DNA from: Melastoma dodecandrum
Taxonomy: Eukaryota; Streptophyta; Magnoliopsida; Myrtales; Melastomataceae
DNA length: 64,000 nucleotides
Reading direction: 5' to 3'
Assembly (NCBI GenBank): GCA_029817715.1
Contig: JARUPY010000190.1
Coordinates: forward strand, 4,774,001-4,838,000
Shown: positions 9,877-22,435 of the stretch, in pieces
Layout of the letters: each line of letters starts with the position of its first letter
How positions within the stretch are numbered: the first letter of the stretch is position 1
Notes under the pieces: model-generated
The model's database searches: none
The model's input: only the letters and a program-made list of their open reading frames with translations
What the model was told of the DNA's origin: nothing
Position numbers and translations under genes: made by a program

Positions 9877-12800
9877 TTGTCACTTCGTATGTTTCCATAC
9901 CAAGGCTCAATCCAATTAGGTCGTCACAAGGCCTTTCTTATTATTTTCCGTTCCAGTCATGTTTGTAAGTGTAACGCTGTGAGTTCGGTATCATCGCATT
10001 AAATTCCGATATTGTGTTTACTTGTTATATTTCTAGTCATTTACCTTGCGGTGTACAATACCAAACGCTGTAAATTCAGTACCGTTATATTAAATTCTTC
10101 TATTGCGTTTACTTTCACTTTACGGCGATCATATTCACTGTAAATTCGACACGTGTTGCGGGGAACAACTTTTCCGCGCCAACACTCATCAATTTTATCG
10201 GCTAGGAAATATTATTTAAATAATGGTAAGAAAGGAGTGAAAAGACAATTTCAAAAACTTTCGTGCAAGAAATGACTCTTTACACAAACGTGATTTGGGT
10301 CCCCGTTGAGTTTTGTTGTTATTGAAATTTTCGTTTTCTCATTTCGGCCATTACTAACATCATGCTTTTTTAATATAACTAAAAGATGTTGAATAAGTGG
10401 AAGGGTTTTGTACTATTCGAGTTCACCAATGATTCAAGATGATCGGATTGGTTAGGCTCAGCGAGAGAAAGCCTAACAAGTACCTCAAACCGAGTTTACG
10501 GGATTCGTTAATTGGATAAATGATTAAATCCTTCGCATGGTGTAAAGTACCCTTGGGAACAAGTTCAATGACTTGATCCACGTCTAACACGCAATTTAAA
10601 GGTAAAATGCCTAAATGTCTAGTGTCGCACGTGTCTCTACACCTGCTAACATTCCCCAAATCGGACATTTATCTGTCACGGATGCACAAACGGATACTCT
10701 AACGTAGGCAAAGAATAATTGCCCCATGTCATAAACAATTCGTTGTTTACTCCCCCCGCCTGAATCAGAGAGAAAAAAGGAAAGCAAATCATGGGTTTTG
10801 GGTCTCCTAAAAAATGATCATACCCTTTGTAAAATAATAATTTCACACAGTACAAGAAAGCTGCATATCCTAAAACGGTGGTTGCTTTAGATGTTAGGGC
10901 GCCGTGTCAACCCACAGGCTTAATATAACAAATATCTCTCAACGATAATTTAGTCAAGTGGGGTTTTTAAGAAATATATATATATATTATATCAAGTGAT
11001 GGTATTGTATTTGTTTTGGAAGGACCTGAATAAAGGACAAAAAATTAAATGTCACGCACGGTGTAATCCGCTTAATGATAAAAGTTACGATGATCCTTTT
11101 ATCCGGATTTTGTTATAATCATCTGCCAAAAATAATTGAGCAACCCCCAATGAAGAGGGCCTCAGATCAGGATATAATAATAATAATAATGATGATTATT
11201 GAAGAAGATGTTACATATCATTTGCCTTGATATGATACCACTAATTAAAATTATTTAGATATATAATGCGAAACGAGGGTGAAGTGACATTAGAGGGAGA
11301 AATGAAGTGGACTTTTTTTATTTCCTTTTTGAAGGGATTAGAGCCGTGACATAAGGTAAAAAGGGGTAAAATTGGCTGGCCTTTTCCTTCTCAGGCATTT
11401 ATTATTTGTGGGGGATAATTTTATTTTTTGAGCTTCTTTTTCTAAATAAAAATTACAAATTTCAGATTCGATATATTTAATAAACTAATTTCCTCAATCT
11501 TACCCGACGACTCCCTACAATTCTAGTGAAATGCCAACAAAAAAAAACAAACTTAATTCGGTCCAAGGACGATGTACTGGGTTTGAGTCGATTTATAAAA
11601 AAAAAAAACGGAGAGACTATAACTGGACATTGAAAATAAAATTTGTTTCTTTAGAATCCAAAGAACCGGAAACGACCAATGTGGCATGTACACCTGCAAT
11701 TACTATACTACTTCATCGTATATTGTTAGTTGGGACTGATGCTTGGCAACCGTCTTCGGACAAAAAATTAGGAGGTGAATTCAAAAATCGTGTGGCTGGC
11801 CTTATAAGATGAGTTTTTATTTTGTTGTTTGGAAAAAAAAGAAGAAAGTATGGTGGTGGGTTTTGGTGGACAACCGAGTAACATCATTAAAGTTTGATTT
11901 ATATTTCTTTTTTTAACATTGTTGAGGGCTACATGGAATTGAATGTTGTGTGTGTGAGTGAGCCTGCTTGCGGCCGCTCTTTCCCACTTATTTTTCCTTT
12001 TGGCAAAAATGGATTCGATCAAGGACCGGCAATTAGTCCAATTTTGTGGCGCTACATATTTCGCGTCAATCTAGAACAAGTGATAATTAATTTATTAATA
12101 CAATATGATAATGGGAAGACAAGGTGGGAAACGAAAGCCGCGTTTCATTTTGTCTCTGTTCGTGTTACTTGGTAAGATTCGATCACGGTTGAGTTATTAT
12201 TAAGATTTCCAAGGAGCCCTGCTCACCACCAAGTGTTTATCAACGGAAATTCTGGGCCACGCATCTCGGTCATGTCTGTGGATCAACGGTTCAGAATACA
12301 TGCCCAAATGACGAAAATCCAGTAAGGAGGTGACAACGGAAACACATCAGGTGAAGGCTTGCCGGGCGAAGCGGTCACCAAGCGCCAGGGTTATCAGGAG
12401 ACGGGGGACAAGGGACAGCGGAAGCTACAAGCGACAGTTAGTTGGGCGAGCGAGGAAACTCTACGGCGAAGGCCAATGGGCAATGAGATCGGTCGATTTA
12501 GCTATTAAGGAAGGCTCCAGATGATCTCAAGATCTAAAAGGTGATTGTTGCTAAGATTGCTTACATAAAAAGAAGATATTTCATGAGGACCCACAGCAAA
12601 GGAAACATAAGTGCGCGATATTACTTTACCGTATATACGTAGGTCTAGCTTATTATAAATACTTGTTCTTAGGAATTGTACAAAACACCTCTCTACAGAC
12701 GGACATATTGTCAATATATCTTTTCAAGTTCAAGCTCTTTTTGTGCTCCTGCGTTCTTGCACACTTCTGAAGGCATCGTCGATAGCATCCATAAGTGCTT

Positions 12801-13760
12801 CCGCTTAAGGGTGCTCGTCCGCTGTCTTCTTTTTCTCTCTCTTCTTTTCATTTCATAATGCGACCACACATTCAACGAATCCTCCGGGCACCAGTTGCGC
12901 GTAGTGCCAGAGATTTCCGACGTGTTTGGATCCGGCTTGTCTGCAGTCACTTCCGAAGCAAACTCCAAGGATATCCGATATTTGAGTGACATGGAGTATT
13001 GTAGTAGTACAGAAACAATAACATGATTATTGATATTTATTGATGGCATGAGTTGAATCAATAACATAATGATTTTTATGCTCCGTGCAGGTGGCCTTGT
13101 GTTCCCTTTTAAACTGTTAAACCCTGAACACATCGTCATCCAACAATTGGATAACATATATATATATGCACGTATACTTGTAGATATATATACATATATA
13201 CATATTAATTATGTATTTATATACATAAACTGGAGTAGGAAACAATTCAAACCATTTCAATTTAAAAAAAAAAACACCATGATGTACTCTCAACCCAACG
13301 TGTCCCATTTACCTGGTAAGTGTTTGTAGGGTCGAGTGTGCTCATAAAAACGGTAATCTTTCACTAACCAACCACACGCACCCTTTTATTAGACTTTGAA
13401 AGACTTGCCCTTGTCCTATCTAAGCGTTTTCCACAAATGCTCTCATTATATATAATAGAAAAAATTAATATTTATTTTAAATATATGTAAAAAAATTAAG
13501 TTATGCCTCCTCGCAGTCCTTATTCAACACTAAGTAAGTTATAATTAAAACTCAAGTTAAAAAAATGGGATTATTTTTTGAAAAAAATAAAAATATATAT
13601 TTGGGACTTTTGAATTTTGCAAGTGATCTTAAAAATAAACGTTGCTAGGGTTGAGATAAGACAGAAAAAAGTAGGATAGATATTCTGGTGGGATTTAGTG
13701 TTGTACCTCATTGATAAACAATTATTCTCTAATAATAGTTTAATTTATTGTGATTGTAGT
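9877..13760. other. single-copy intergenic DNA, no gene recognised
   Basis: AT-rich with short (AT)n and (TAA)n runs near 10975 and 11175. ORFs here are short and unlike known proteins. A more GC-rich patch at about 12230-12980 has a 64-codon ORF (12330-12524) and pyrimidine-rich DNA, which could be old LTR material, but I cannot assign it. Confidence 0.5.
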
Positions 13761-13768
13761 TATATAAA
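13761..13768 (+). promoter_or_regulatory. possible TATA box of the NPH3-domain gene
   Basis: TATATAAA lies 251 bases before the ATG. It is followed by a long CT-rich tract (about 13882-13975), typical of plant 5' leaders. Confidence 0.4.
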
Positions 13769-14018
13769 TTTGGAAAAATACATGATGGGGGCATCAACAT
13801 TGTCAATCAGCCTTGGCTCAGCTCATCTGTTCCCACCAAATCCCGAACTCCCACTTTATTTCAGAAGCACGAATATTTAACACAACTTCTTCCTCTCATC
13901 CTCCTCCTGCACTTTCTTCTTCCTTCTTCTTCTTCTCCAAAATTCCCCCTTTTTCCCAACCCTGAATCTGAATCTTCTTGTGCCCGCCCTCTGATTTAAC
14001 AAAGAAAAGAAACCCCAA

Positions 14019-16305
14019 ATGGGAACAGAGAAGAGCTCCTCAACCAGGGGACAAGCATGGTGGTTATCTCCCCCCACAATCTGATTTCCTCACTTCCAAT
14101 TCATCTACATTTCTTGTACTCTCTCTAATCCTCTCTCTTTCTCTCTCTATTTTCTTCATCTTCTTTTTTCCGTTCTTTGTTGGATTTGTTTTCGCAGGTT
14201 TTGCACGACCGGGCTGCCGACGGACATTGTAGTTGACGTCGATGGCATGGCCTTCCACCTCCACAAGGTCATTCCTCACAAATGCCCTTCTCTTTGTACC
14301 AACAGAACTTGTTCTGTTTATGTGGCGGTTTCTCGGCATTCTATGATGCTGCTGAATGTTTGCTGAACGTCCCAATCAAGCTTCTCCTTTTTGTTTTCCA
14401 GTTCCCTTTGATTTCCAAGAGCAGCAAACTAGACCAACTCATATCCGAGCATGATTCGAAGCCAGGAATCTGGCGGAATGACCACAACCGCGAAATACAG
14501 GAGGATGAAGGGGAAGGAGATGTGGAATTGGCTCGCTGTTATATACAGCTCGAGGGGTTCCCAGGGGGATCAGACGCTTTTGAGGCCGTCGCCAAGTTCT
14601 GCTATGGGGTGAAGGTTGAGCTGACTGCTTCCACAGTTGTGCCGCTCCGATGTGCTGGGGAGTTCCTAGGGATGACTGAGGAGTACTCTGAGGAAAACCT
14701 GATATCCAAGGCGGAGAAGTACTTTGCACAGGTCACACTTCGGAGCATAGGGGACTCACTGCGTGCTCTCAAGTCATGCGACCGGGACAGGGAGATTGCT
14801 GAGAGGTTGGATATACCATGGCGGTGCATTAAGGCGATTGTCGCGAATCCCCCGGTGTCTGATCCGGCATTGTTTGGTTGGCCTGTGGCTGATGGTGGTA
14901 GTCACATAAGTCAACCACGTGGGGTGAATCGACGGAAGGGTCACCATGACAGAGAGTCATGGCTCGAAGAGCTGTCAATATTGACATTGCCGGTGTTCAA
15001 GCGGTTGATCTTCACGATGACTGAGTCGAATCTCAGCATCGATCTGATTGAGACCTGCTTGATGCGGTATGCAAATAAGTGCATCCCAGGAATCACCCGA
15101 TCCACAAGGAAAGCCGGTGATTCCACCTTGACAACGGAGATGGAGCAACGGGAGCTCCTCGAGATGGTGATATCAAACCTCAAGCCCACACGGACGGCAC
15201 TCCCATCGAGGTTCCTGTTCGGACTGCTCCGACTGGCAAACATCCTGAAGATCTCAGATGATTTTCAAGTAATGCTGGAGAAGAAGATCGGCTGTCAGCT
15301 GGATGGGGTGAAACTGGATGATCTGTTGATCCCGAGCTACTCTTACCTGAATGAGACGCTCTATGATGTTGATTGCGTGGAGAGGATCCTCCATAACTTC
15401 CTTGAGAGGCATGAGAGTGGCAGCATAGCTGTGGATGAGGCTGGGAGATCGACGAGTCTTATAATGGTGGGGAAGTTGATTGACGGGTACTTGTCTGAGA
15501 TAGCTTCCGACTCAAACCTGAACCCAGAAAAGTTCTACAAAATGGCCGTCTCCTTGCCAGAGAAGGCGAGGTTGTATGATGACGAACTTTACCGTGCTGT
15601 GGATGTGTATCTCAAAGTGAATCGACGATCCATCTATCAAATGAAAGGGCCATTATTGGAGATGACAATTCTGTGTTGTAATGATTGCAGGCACATTCAT
15701 GGCTATCCGAGGCAGATCGCGAGAAGATTTCTGGTATCCTGGACTGTCAGAAGCTAACGCTGGAAGCATGCACACATGCCGCTCAGAATGAGCGGTTACC
15801 ATTGCACACGGTGGTCCAGGTCCTCTTCTTCGAGCAGAGGCAGCTTCGCCACGTGATTGCAGGTACCCTACTCACTACAGACCCTGTGGTTGGGCCTCAG
15901 GATCCGGGCAGGGCATCGGGATCTAGGCACGGCGGGGATGAAGAGTGGGAGGAAGTGGAAGACAGAGTCACGGCGACCATCGATGTTGTTCCCGACCTGG
16001 GATCATCTGCAGATGTAAGCCGGGGAAGTGAGAGCATGACATGGCGGGCAGCAGCGAGAGAGAATCAGGTTCTCCGGCTGGACATGGATAGCATGAGGAC
16101 GCAAGCACATCAGCTGGAAAGGGAGTGCTCGACGATGAAGAATAGAGAAGATCGACAAGGAAGGGGCACCGGGAAGCGTGTGGAAGGGGACGTTATCCCG
16201 GAAGTTCGGATGCAAGTTAAGCACACAGGTTTGCGACTCACAGGACAAGGCGGTGGTGGAGGGAAGGAGAGGCACGCAAAGGCGCAGTCACCAGAATTGA
16301 AGTGA
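14019..16305 (+). CDS. NPH3/RPT2-family BTB-domain protein (At1g30440-like), four exons
   Basis: NPH3-family proteins act at the plasma membrane in phototropin signalling, probably as adaptors for CUL3 ubiquitin ligases. Exons: 14019-14059, 14198-14267, 14402-15616 and 15691-16305, all with GT-AG borders and matching phases, giving 646 residues, close to family length. The start MGTEKSSSTRGQAW matches the family N-terminus. A BTB fold follows (about 14-130, including FHLHKFPLISKSSKLDQL), then the NPH3 domain (about 220-500) with the conserved SLPEKARLYDDELYRAVDVY near 417-436, then a coiled coil (about 560-592). After residue 592 the frame departs from the family: a one-base shift at about 16141 would read a tail with KFGCK and QVCDS, the usual family ending. 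So the gene has a C-terminal frameshift or the sequence an error. Exon 1 encodes only 13 codons. Confidence 0.88.
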
Positions 16306-16499
16306 ACCCCTTCTCACCGTTCATTAAAATTATGTTATTAAGTGCTTGGCGTGTATTTTGCGTATTGCTTGCGGAGTTTTAAACGGAGAGGCCACAGTCA
16401 ACATTCACATTCGATTATCAATTTAAGCAGACCCAAAACCCCAATATCGTTTCAATGAATCTGCGCGTTCTTCAAAGTCTTTTATGCATTTATTCATGC
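16306..16499. other. 3' flank of the NPH3-domain gene
   Basis: Non-coding. There is no clear poly(A) signal beyond AT-rich words such as TTAAAATTATG at about 16324. Confidence 0.4.
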
Positions 16500-16508
16500 T
16501 CCAAGACA

Positions 16509-17851
16509 GGAAACGGCTAACGGTACGTGCACGTAAGGCCTACGTAGTTTACTAATTACTACTACTTTTTTAGTAAATTTTACTAATAGTTGACCATTAC
16601 AACTAAAGTTAACGCAAAATTATTAAAAAAAGTAATAAAATTTACTAAAAACCGGTCTTCTTTTAGTAAAGTCGGTGCAAAATTATTAAAAAAGTATGGA
16701 AATTTTACTACTTTTGTACTGTTCATAGCAGTGCAAGTTTATTAATTTTGCGCTGACTTTACTAAAACATTTCCGCTAGTATTGTCAACTCAAAATTAGA
16801 AAAAAAAGTAGTAAAATTTACTACTTTTTTTTACTATATTTGCGTTGACTTTACTAAAAATGTGCTTTTTTTGGTAAAGTCAACTCAAAATTAGTAAAAA
16901 AAGTATATTTTTGGTAAAGTCAACTCAAAATTTTACTACGTTTTTTTACTAATTTTGAGTTGACTTTACTAACGGAAATGTTTTAGTAAATTCAGTGCAA
17001 AATTAGTAAAAAAAGTAGTAAAATTTACTACCTTTTTACTGTATGAATTGAGGCGATAATTAGTAATTGTTTACTAATTTTGGTGTGATTTTTAGTAAAA
17101 AACTCTTTCAGTTAGTAAAACTGTTAGTAAAGTTTTACGCTTTTCGTAAATGTTTACTAATTTTGACATGTTTTTACGAACAAAGTTAGTAAACTGTAAC
17201 TAAAAATGAAGTAGTTTACCAATGAATTTAGTAATTTGAACAGTGTTTCCGAACCTAACTCCGAACCTATTTTTGATGTAAAATTTCCGTTTTACCCCCG
17301 TTACTGGGGCGGGGGAAATTAGGTTCATAAATAGGTTCGGGTTTCACTTTTACTAACGGGGGCAAAACGGTAATTTCACATCAAAATTAGGTTCGTAATA
17401 GGTTCGGGTTTCACTGTTCGATTTAGTAAATTAATTAGTAAACTACCAGATTTTTAGTAATGGTTTACAACTAAAGTCAACGCAAATTTAGTAAAAAAAG
17501 TAGTAAAATTTACTAAAAGCGGTCTTTTTTAGTAAAGTTAACGCAAAATTATTAAAAAAGTATGGAAATTTTACTACTTTTATACTGTTCAAAGCAGTAC
17601 TAATTTTACGCTGACTTTACTAAAACATTGCTTTGAACAATACAAAAGTAGTAAAATTTGCATACTTTTTACTAATTTTGCGTTGATTTTACTAAAAAAA
17701 AACAAGTTTTTAGTAAATTTTACTACTTTTTTTTACTAACTTTACGTTAACTTTACTTATAATGGTTAACTTTTAGTAAAATTTATTAAAAAAATTAGTA
17801 GTAATTAGTAAACTACGTAAGCCTTACGTGCACGTACCGTTAGCCGCGTCC
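16509..17851. mobile_element. Mutator-like (MULE-type) non-autonomous inverted-repeat element
   Basis: The ends are inverted repeats of about 50 bases. The left begins GGAAACGGCTAACGGTACGT and the right is its near-perfect complement, with GTACGTGCACGTAAGGC shared exactly. The flanks TCCAAGACA (16500-16508) and TCCAAGATA (17852-17860) form a 9-base target duplication with one mismatch, the size made by Mutator-superfamily transposases. The interior has no ORF of note and consists of many TTTAGTAAA/TTTACTAA words in both orientations, so it could fold into long hairpins. Confidence 0.75.
17230..17425. mobile_element. nested inverted-repeat element inside the MULE
   Basis: A GC-richer island whose arms (about 17236-17300 and 17355-17421) are inverted copies of each other, sharing GAACAGTG, CGAACCTA, TTTTGATGT and the block CCGTTTT(A/G)CCCCCGTTA. 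It interrupts the TTTAGTAAA pattern. A foldback or MITE-like insertion is likely, but clear target duplications were not found. Confidence 0.55.
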
Positions 17852-17860
17852 TCCAAGATA

Positions 17861-18242
17861 ATAATCTTTTACTGCAATTGCCTTCATGTTTCAATTCGTC
17901 TGCGTTTTCATTGTGCCGATTGACTTGGAATTTGTCGACTCATTGTTTCTTAATACAGGCATCTATGAATATAATACATGGATCTTCTGTGGTAATTATA
18001 CACTAAAACACGGTTTTTAATCAAGCTATTAAAAGAGGATAACAATAAAATCGTTAACCGCAGTCGGGGTAATTTTTTAGTTCCATACAGTTCAACATAA
18101 ATGTAGACTTTGTCATTTGTGTTTTCTTTAAATGGAAACCAATCCACTAATATTTTTGTATCCGTACATTAGCGCTTCAAAAATTATGATGATTGGGTCA
18201 ACCTCAGGGAGCTCTTCTTTCAACGTGCATCATTTCCTCCTA
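17861..18242. other. intergenic DNA up to the duplication breakpoint
   Basis: No gene is seen. Similarity to the second unit starts at ATAAGAGAATAGGGG (18243). Confidence 0.5.
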
Positions 18243-19300
18243 ATAAGAGAATAGGGGAGAGAGGTGGAGAGTGCGTGTGTGTGGGTGGAGCTTCGGCCAT
18301 TGTTCGAACCATCCGACCGGAGGGAATTCAACGGTGTGTTGTGTTTTCTAGTTTTGTCTGCATCACGGCCTGGAAACAACTTTCTCCAATCGACTTCCCT
18401 TCGGTTTATCAATCTGTCAGACAATGAATTTGAAGGTCCGCCTCCTCTGCTCTCAGGTGCAGCAAATTACTACTCAGTTTCCGACAACGATTTTTCTGGG
18501 GAGATACCTTCGTTAATATGAAATGCTACCAATCTCTGGGTTTTTGACTTGTCAAATAATGACATCGCGGGAATCTTGCCTCTTTGCCTCGAGAACATTG
18601 TCGTCCATCTCGTTTACTTGAACCTTCGAGCAAACAAATTTCAAGGACTGATCTCGGAGATTTTTCGCCAAGGAAGTAGTTTGAAGTCCCTTGATTTCAG
18701 CAGAAATCAATTTGAGGGACATTGTTGCCCCTATCTCTATCAAACTGCAAACGCTTGGAAGTCTTGGGCAACAAGATTACGGATTCATTACCTGATTGGT
18801 TAGGGGATCTTCCATTAAAGGTACTCAGTTTAAGGTCCAACCAGTTTCATGGTCATGTCAGTGTATCTGGGATTACTCTTCCCTTCTCGGGGACACTCGT
18901 CGTGGATCTCTCCAACAACCGTTTCAATGGCAACATACCGGAAAACCTCACCAGTGAAATGTTCAATATGACAGGCGTAGACAATAGTAACAACGGATAG
19001 ATGAAGGGTAGTTCTAGTCGGGAATTTTATTCGGTGATGACTAACTAGAAAGGAGTCGAGACAGAGATGGTCAAAATCAATGTCCAATTTGTAGCCCTCA
19101 ACTTATTGATAAACCGTTTTAGCGGCGAGATCCCTAGCAACATCGGATTGCTGAAATTGCTCAAGGGCCTAAATTTATCTCATAATGGCTTCCCGGGAAC
19201 AATCCCTCCATCCGTAAAAAATTTGACCAACGTGGAGTCGCTTGACCTCTCTTCGAACAATCTGGTCGGTGAAATCCCGTAGGAATTGTTACAGCTTATG
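18243..19300 (+). pseudogene. receptor-like protein (RLP) LRR fragment, copy I
   Basis: Extracellular LRR repeats of the LxxLxLSxNxFxGxIP type are clear (for example DLSNNDIAGILPLCL, SLRSNQFHGHVSVSG, LNLSHNGFPGTIPPS), as in Cf-9-like receptor proteins that sense pathogen patterns at the cell surface. The frame is broken by a TGA at 18519-18521, two single-base insertions near 18735-18755 relative to copy II, and stops at 18998 and about 19045. No signal peptide, transmembrane segment or full LRR array remains. Several stops are shared with copy II, so it was already a pseudogene when duplicated. Confidence 0.85.
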
Positions 19301-20380
19301 TAAACTTTATGATAACATTACAATCAGATAAACATTGAACTGTTCAGTGGGTGTCCTTAGGTCTTAGTTTTAGTTAACAGTCTTAGTGACAATGGTGTCG
19401 ACGAACAGGGGCCAGTCTCCCATCTTGCCTTTTATTCCATTATCGTTTATTGCCTCCGTTTCAGACCCATACACCTTCCAAACCATTCTCGATCCCGCCG
19501 TTGGTGCTAGACGGGTATATTTGTCTATGAATAAGCAAAATTTTCTGCAGAGTATTTTCGGAATCGATAATACAACAGCATACTAAATTGATCGACCGAC
19601 TAAGTCTAAACTCAAAGGAAAAGAAGAGAAACTAAAAAAGTGCTTGCTGCTTAGTGTGTTTTCGGGAAGATTAATATTCATTCTCTATTTCCTTCCTATT
19701 ATGTTCTTTACTCTCTCTCTCTTCGTATTACGTCGTCGTCGTCTAATTCTTGTACATTGTCTTCTAACAGGCGGTCTCTCCTCGCGACCCATACAGATTT
19801 CTGGTTGAGCCTATGTTATGTCCTTCAAGGGCCGATAAATACTGATACATATCAAAACTCAATTATTTCCTCTGCAAGTATTTTGAACCGTGGATGTAGG
19901 AACTAAATAAAATTAAAGGCGGTGAGTCATGTCGAGCAAAATGGCGGCACCGGACCCGATAATGGGCTTAGGGAGCGCCCAACTGGACCTTAGGACGAGA
20001 TCCGGAAGCCAGCCATCGCCCAGGGTTTGAAAGAGACAGACTTCGTTACGAGGGACTTCGTTACGAGGGACTTCTGCGAGAATATTTGAGCGAAATGCTA
20101 CGGAGGAGAGAGGATGGAGACTCCTATTACTACTTCTTGACTTCGGAAGAAAGAATTACTGGGAGAGGAGACCACAATGTCTCGTAACTATCTTACTTCT
20201 ACTCTGGGTGAATTGATCTACAATCGGAAGCATTACACCTATTTATGGTTCTTTTACCACCGAGTCCTATTTTTAACCACATAAAATTTCTACCTACCTC
20301 CCTCTCGATGCTTCTTGACTAACTTTCCCGGTCTTAGTTTTGATTTTCGCGAGGGATCTTTAGAAGGGTTCATGAGGCTT
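19301..20380. other. non-coding DNA, duplicated in unit II
   Basis: No gene is recognised. It matches 47137-48285. Copy I has an extra 17-base tandem repeat of ACTTCGTTACGAGGG at about 20038-20070 and lacks a CTCTGTCCAATATAAAGCTTGG stretch found at about 47560. Confidence 0.5.
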
Positions 20381-20836
20381 CTAGAGAATGTGGTGTTGGG
20401 TTAATTTTAACAGGGTTGAGTTGGGAAGTGCCCCATCCAATGACCAGCTGGGAAAAGATGGATCTGGTAACGAAGTCAGGGAAATGACGAGGGAAGCAAC
20501 GCACAATTTGGTTGAAGAATTATAAATTTTGCGGGAGTTTTTTTTACCACCAAACAGGACATTATTTTTAATGAAAGTTTGATTAGGGACATAAATTATA
20601 TTACATCGATTTTTATGTTTACTTGTTAAATGTGTATTAAAATAGAAAGCAAGGGTATCCAATTTTTCATGATCAAAGCTAGTAGGGAATGCATCACGAA
20701 GAAGGAGGTCGACCTTTAATATGTTAAATCCATTGATCAAGTTGCAAGTTGCGGATATTTTTATCAAACCCCTCAGTGTTTCTTTAGGGACAACCTCACA
20801 GTTGGGATCGTACGTCAGTTCTGGCTCCATATGCAC
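20381..20836 (-). CDS. unrecognised ORF next to the TNL fragment, copy I
   Basis: A 151-codon ORF directly downstream of the LRR fragment. It has no motif I recognise and is neither Leu-periodic nor TIR-like. Unit II has the same ORF shortened to 131 codons (48286-48681). It may be the decayed C-terminal region of the adjoining TNL or a chance ORF. Confidence 0.2.
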   Translation of the reverse strand: MHMEPELTYDPNCEVVPKETLRGLIKISATCNLINGFNILKVDLLLRDAFPTSFDHEKLDTLAFYFNTHLTSKHKNRCNIIYVPNQTFIKNNVLFGGKKNSRKIYNSSTKLCVASLVISLTSLPDPSFPSWSLDGALPNSTLLKLTQHHIL

Positions 20837-21930
20837 ACGACCTTCAAGGGAAGTCGCGGTGGTTGCTCGAGCTTGTCACAATGACTGATGTCCAGAATCT
20901 CAAGTTTGTCCAAATTACTCACCACCACCGGCAGAGCAGAAATACTCGCGTGTCGCAGCTCTAAAATTCGTAGATTTTTCAGTTTGCCGATCTATGGAGG
21001 GATTTTTTCAGATTCCTACAGCGGGAGGCTTGCAATTCTTCGAGAGAGGTCAAGTGTTCGACGTTGCTGGGTAGCTCGCTTATGAAGCAAGAATCCATCC
21101 TTAGCACCTTCAAAGATTGCAATTTTGAAATCGTCTTTTTGTGTTCTGCAATCCCTGTCCCGGATATATCCAACTCAACTAGGGAACTGTCCTTCACTTC
21201 CCCGATGGACTCCGGCAGTTGCTGTACTTTCTGGCAATCCCTTATGGATAGCTTCTGAAGTCTTTCCAGCTTCCCAACGGAGTCCGGGAGGCACCTTAGC
21301 TGTATGCAACCCAGACAGCTCAGAATTTCAAGGTTTATCAGTTTCCCTATATCGGGAATCTTAACACCCATACCATCAATCAGAAGCTCTCTCAAATGGA
21401 CCAACTCGCCCAGTTCTTGGGGCAATATGTTCATCTCTTGGCAGGATTTTAGGTTCAGATACACCAACTGCTTCAAAGTGCCAATGGAAGGATCGATGTG
21501 CACCAAGAGTGCGCATCCTTCCAGGATCAGCCTTTCCAACTCGGGTGATTTTGTGAAGTTAGGAGTGAGGAGTAAATCCGTGCAACCTGAAAGGTTCAGG
21601 ACTTTAACATTTATCAAGGTGATAGTTTCCCAACCTTTCCAGTCTTCTGTAATGGCATGCAACCTTTCATTCTTAAGTATGTCCATGGCCGATTGGTGGT
21701 CGTATACGTGACTTGATATTCCTGAATTTTTTTTTTCTCATCCATAAGTTCCCGTCCAAAACGTCTTAGAGAGCTATGCATCCACAATTGATCATCCGCA
21801 CCAACTTTTGCAAAGGGCATCAAGGTTTTACCCGAGCACCGACTAAGCAACTCATGCCACATATATTTTGCAGTGTGAACATCTTCATTAGAAGCAAAGC
21901 ATGCACCGTCTAGAAATATTTGCTTCAAAG
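20837..21930 (-). pseudogene. TNL fragment: end of NB-ARC plus LRR, copy I
   Basis: Reading leftward, it opens with the end of NB-ARC (KQIFLDGACF resembling RNBS-D, then LWMHSSLRRFGRELM in the place of the MHD motif). After a frameshift near 21700 it continues as plant intracellular LRRs (CTDLLLTPNFTKSPELERLI, LPDSVGKLERLQKLSI, LPESIGEVKDSSLVEL). The end is broken by a one-base loss and a TAG near 20988-21000. The TIR exon and P-loop are absent. It was probably a second resistance gene in tandem with the TNL at 22436-25769. Confidence 0.8.
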
Positions 21931-22435
21931 TCTTTCATCTAGCTCTCCGTGAAGTACCGCTACTACTTTCCAAAAATCCCATGTAAGTTGCAACTTGGAC
22001 AACTGTTCAAAGGCTTTTACATCTTCACCGTGTAGAAGTGAACCTACAAATTCAACAAGATGGGATTGATTGATTGATTGGATGCAATTATTATTTGAGA
22101 TCCAATCTTAAAAAAAAAGATTAAAAATATATTTGTATGCACAAAACGACAAAACCTTGGCAGGTTGGGCTTATAGTAAAAATTACTAAACTAATGTAAA
22201 AGATTAGTACTTAAAATGGGAAGTATTGTTCCGGGTTTTTTGGAGGATTTTTAATTTTTCATGTATGTATTTTTATTAATTGATCAATTAAGTTTAACTT
22301 GAGTCAAATCATTTTAATCACTTCATAATAATACATGTTGATCCCTTGTCTTTGGCCTTTTTAATGAATTCCCTAGCTGAGAGACAGAACGCTTGAATAC
22401 AAGGTTAATCATCCAGTTGAGACAGAGTCCATCAA
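21931..22435. repeat. spacer holding a 250-base sequence repeated at 26440-26690
   Basis: The stretch from about 22127 to 22375 (TTTGTATGCACAAAACGACAAAA...) reappears nearly unchanged upstream of the TNL at about 26441-26695. So the TNL is flanked by direct repeats that include the LRR 3' end. No gene is seen. Confidence 0.6.

Noticed and set aside
12330..12524. 64-codon basic ORF
   Set aside because: It has no similarity that I recognise and sits in a patch that may be old LTR DNA.
9877..13700. tRNA or other RNA gene
   Set aside because: I looked for A/B-box-like words and cloverleaf stems in the GC-richer patches and found none that fit.
14282..14401. An ATG at 14282 opening a 491-codon ORF as the NPH3 start
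   Set aside because: That ATG lies in intron 2. The spliced exons 14019-14059 and 14198-14267 give the family N-terminus with correct phases.
14439..15243. Minus-strand ORFs of 96, 75 and 100 codons
   Set aside because: They are shadows of the long NPH3 exon on the other strand.
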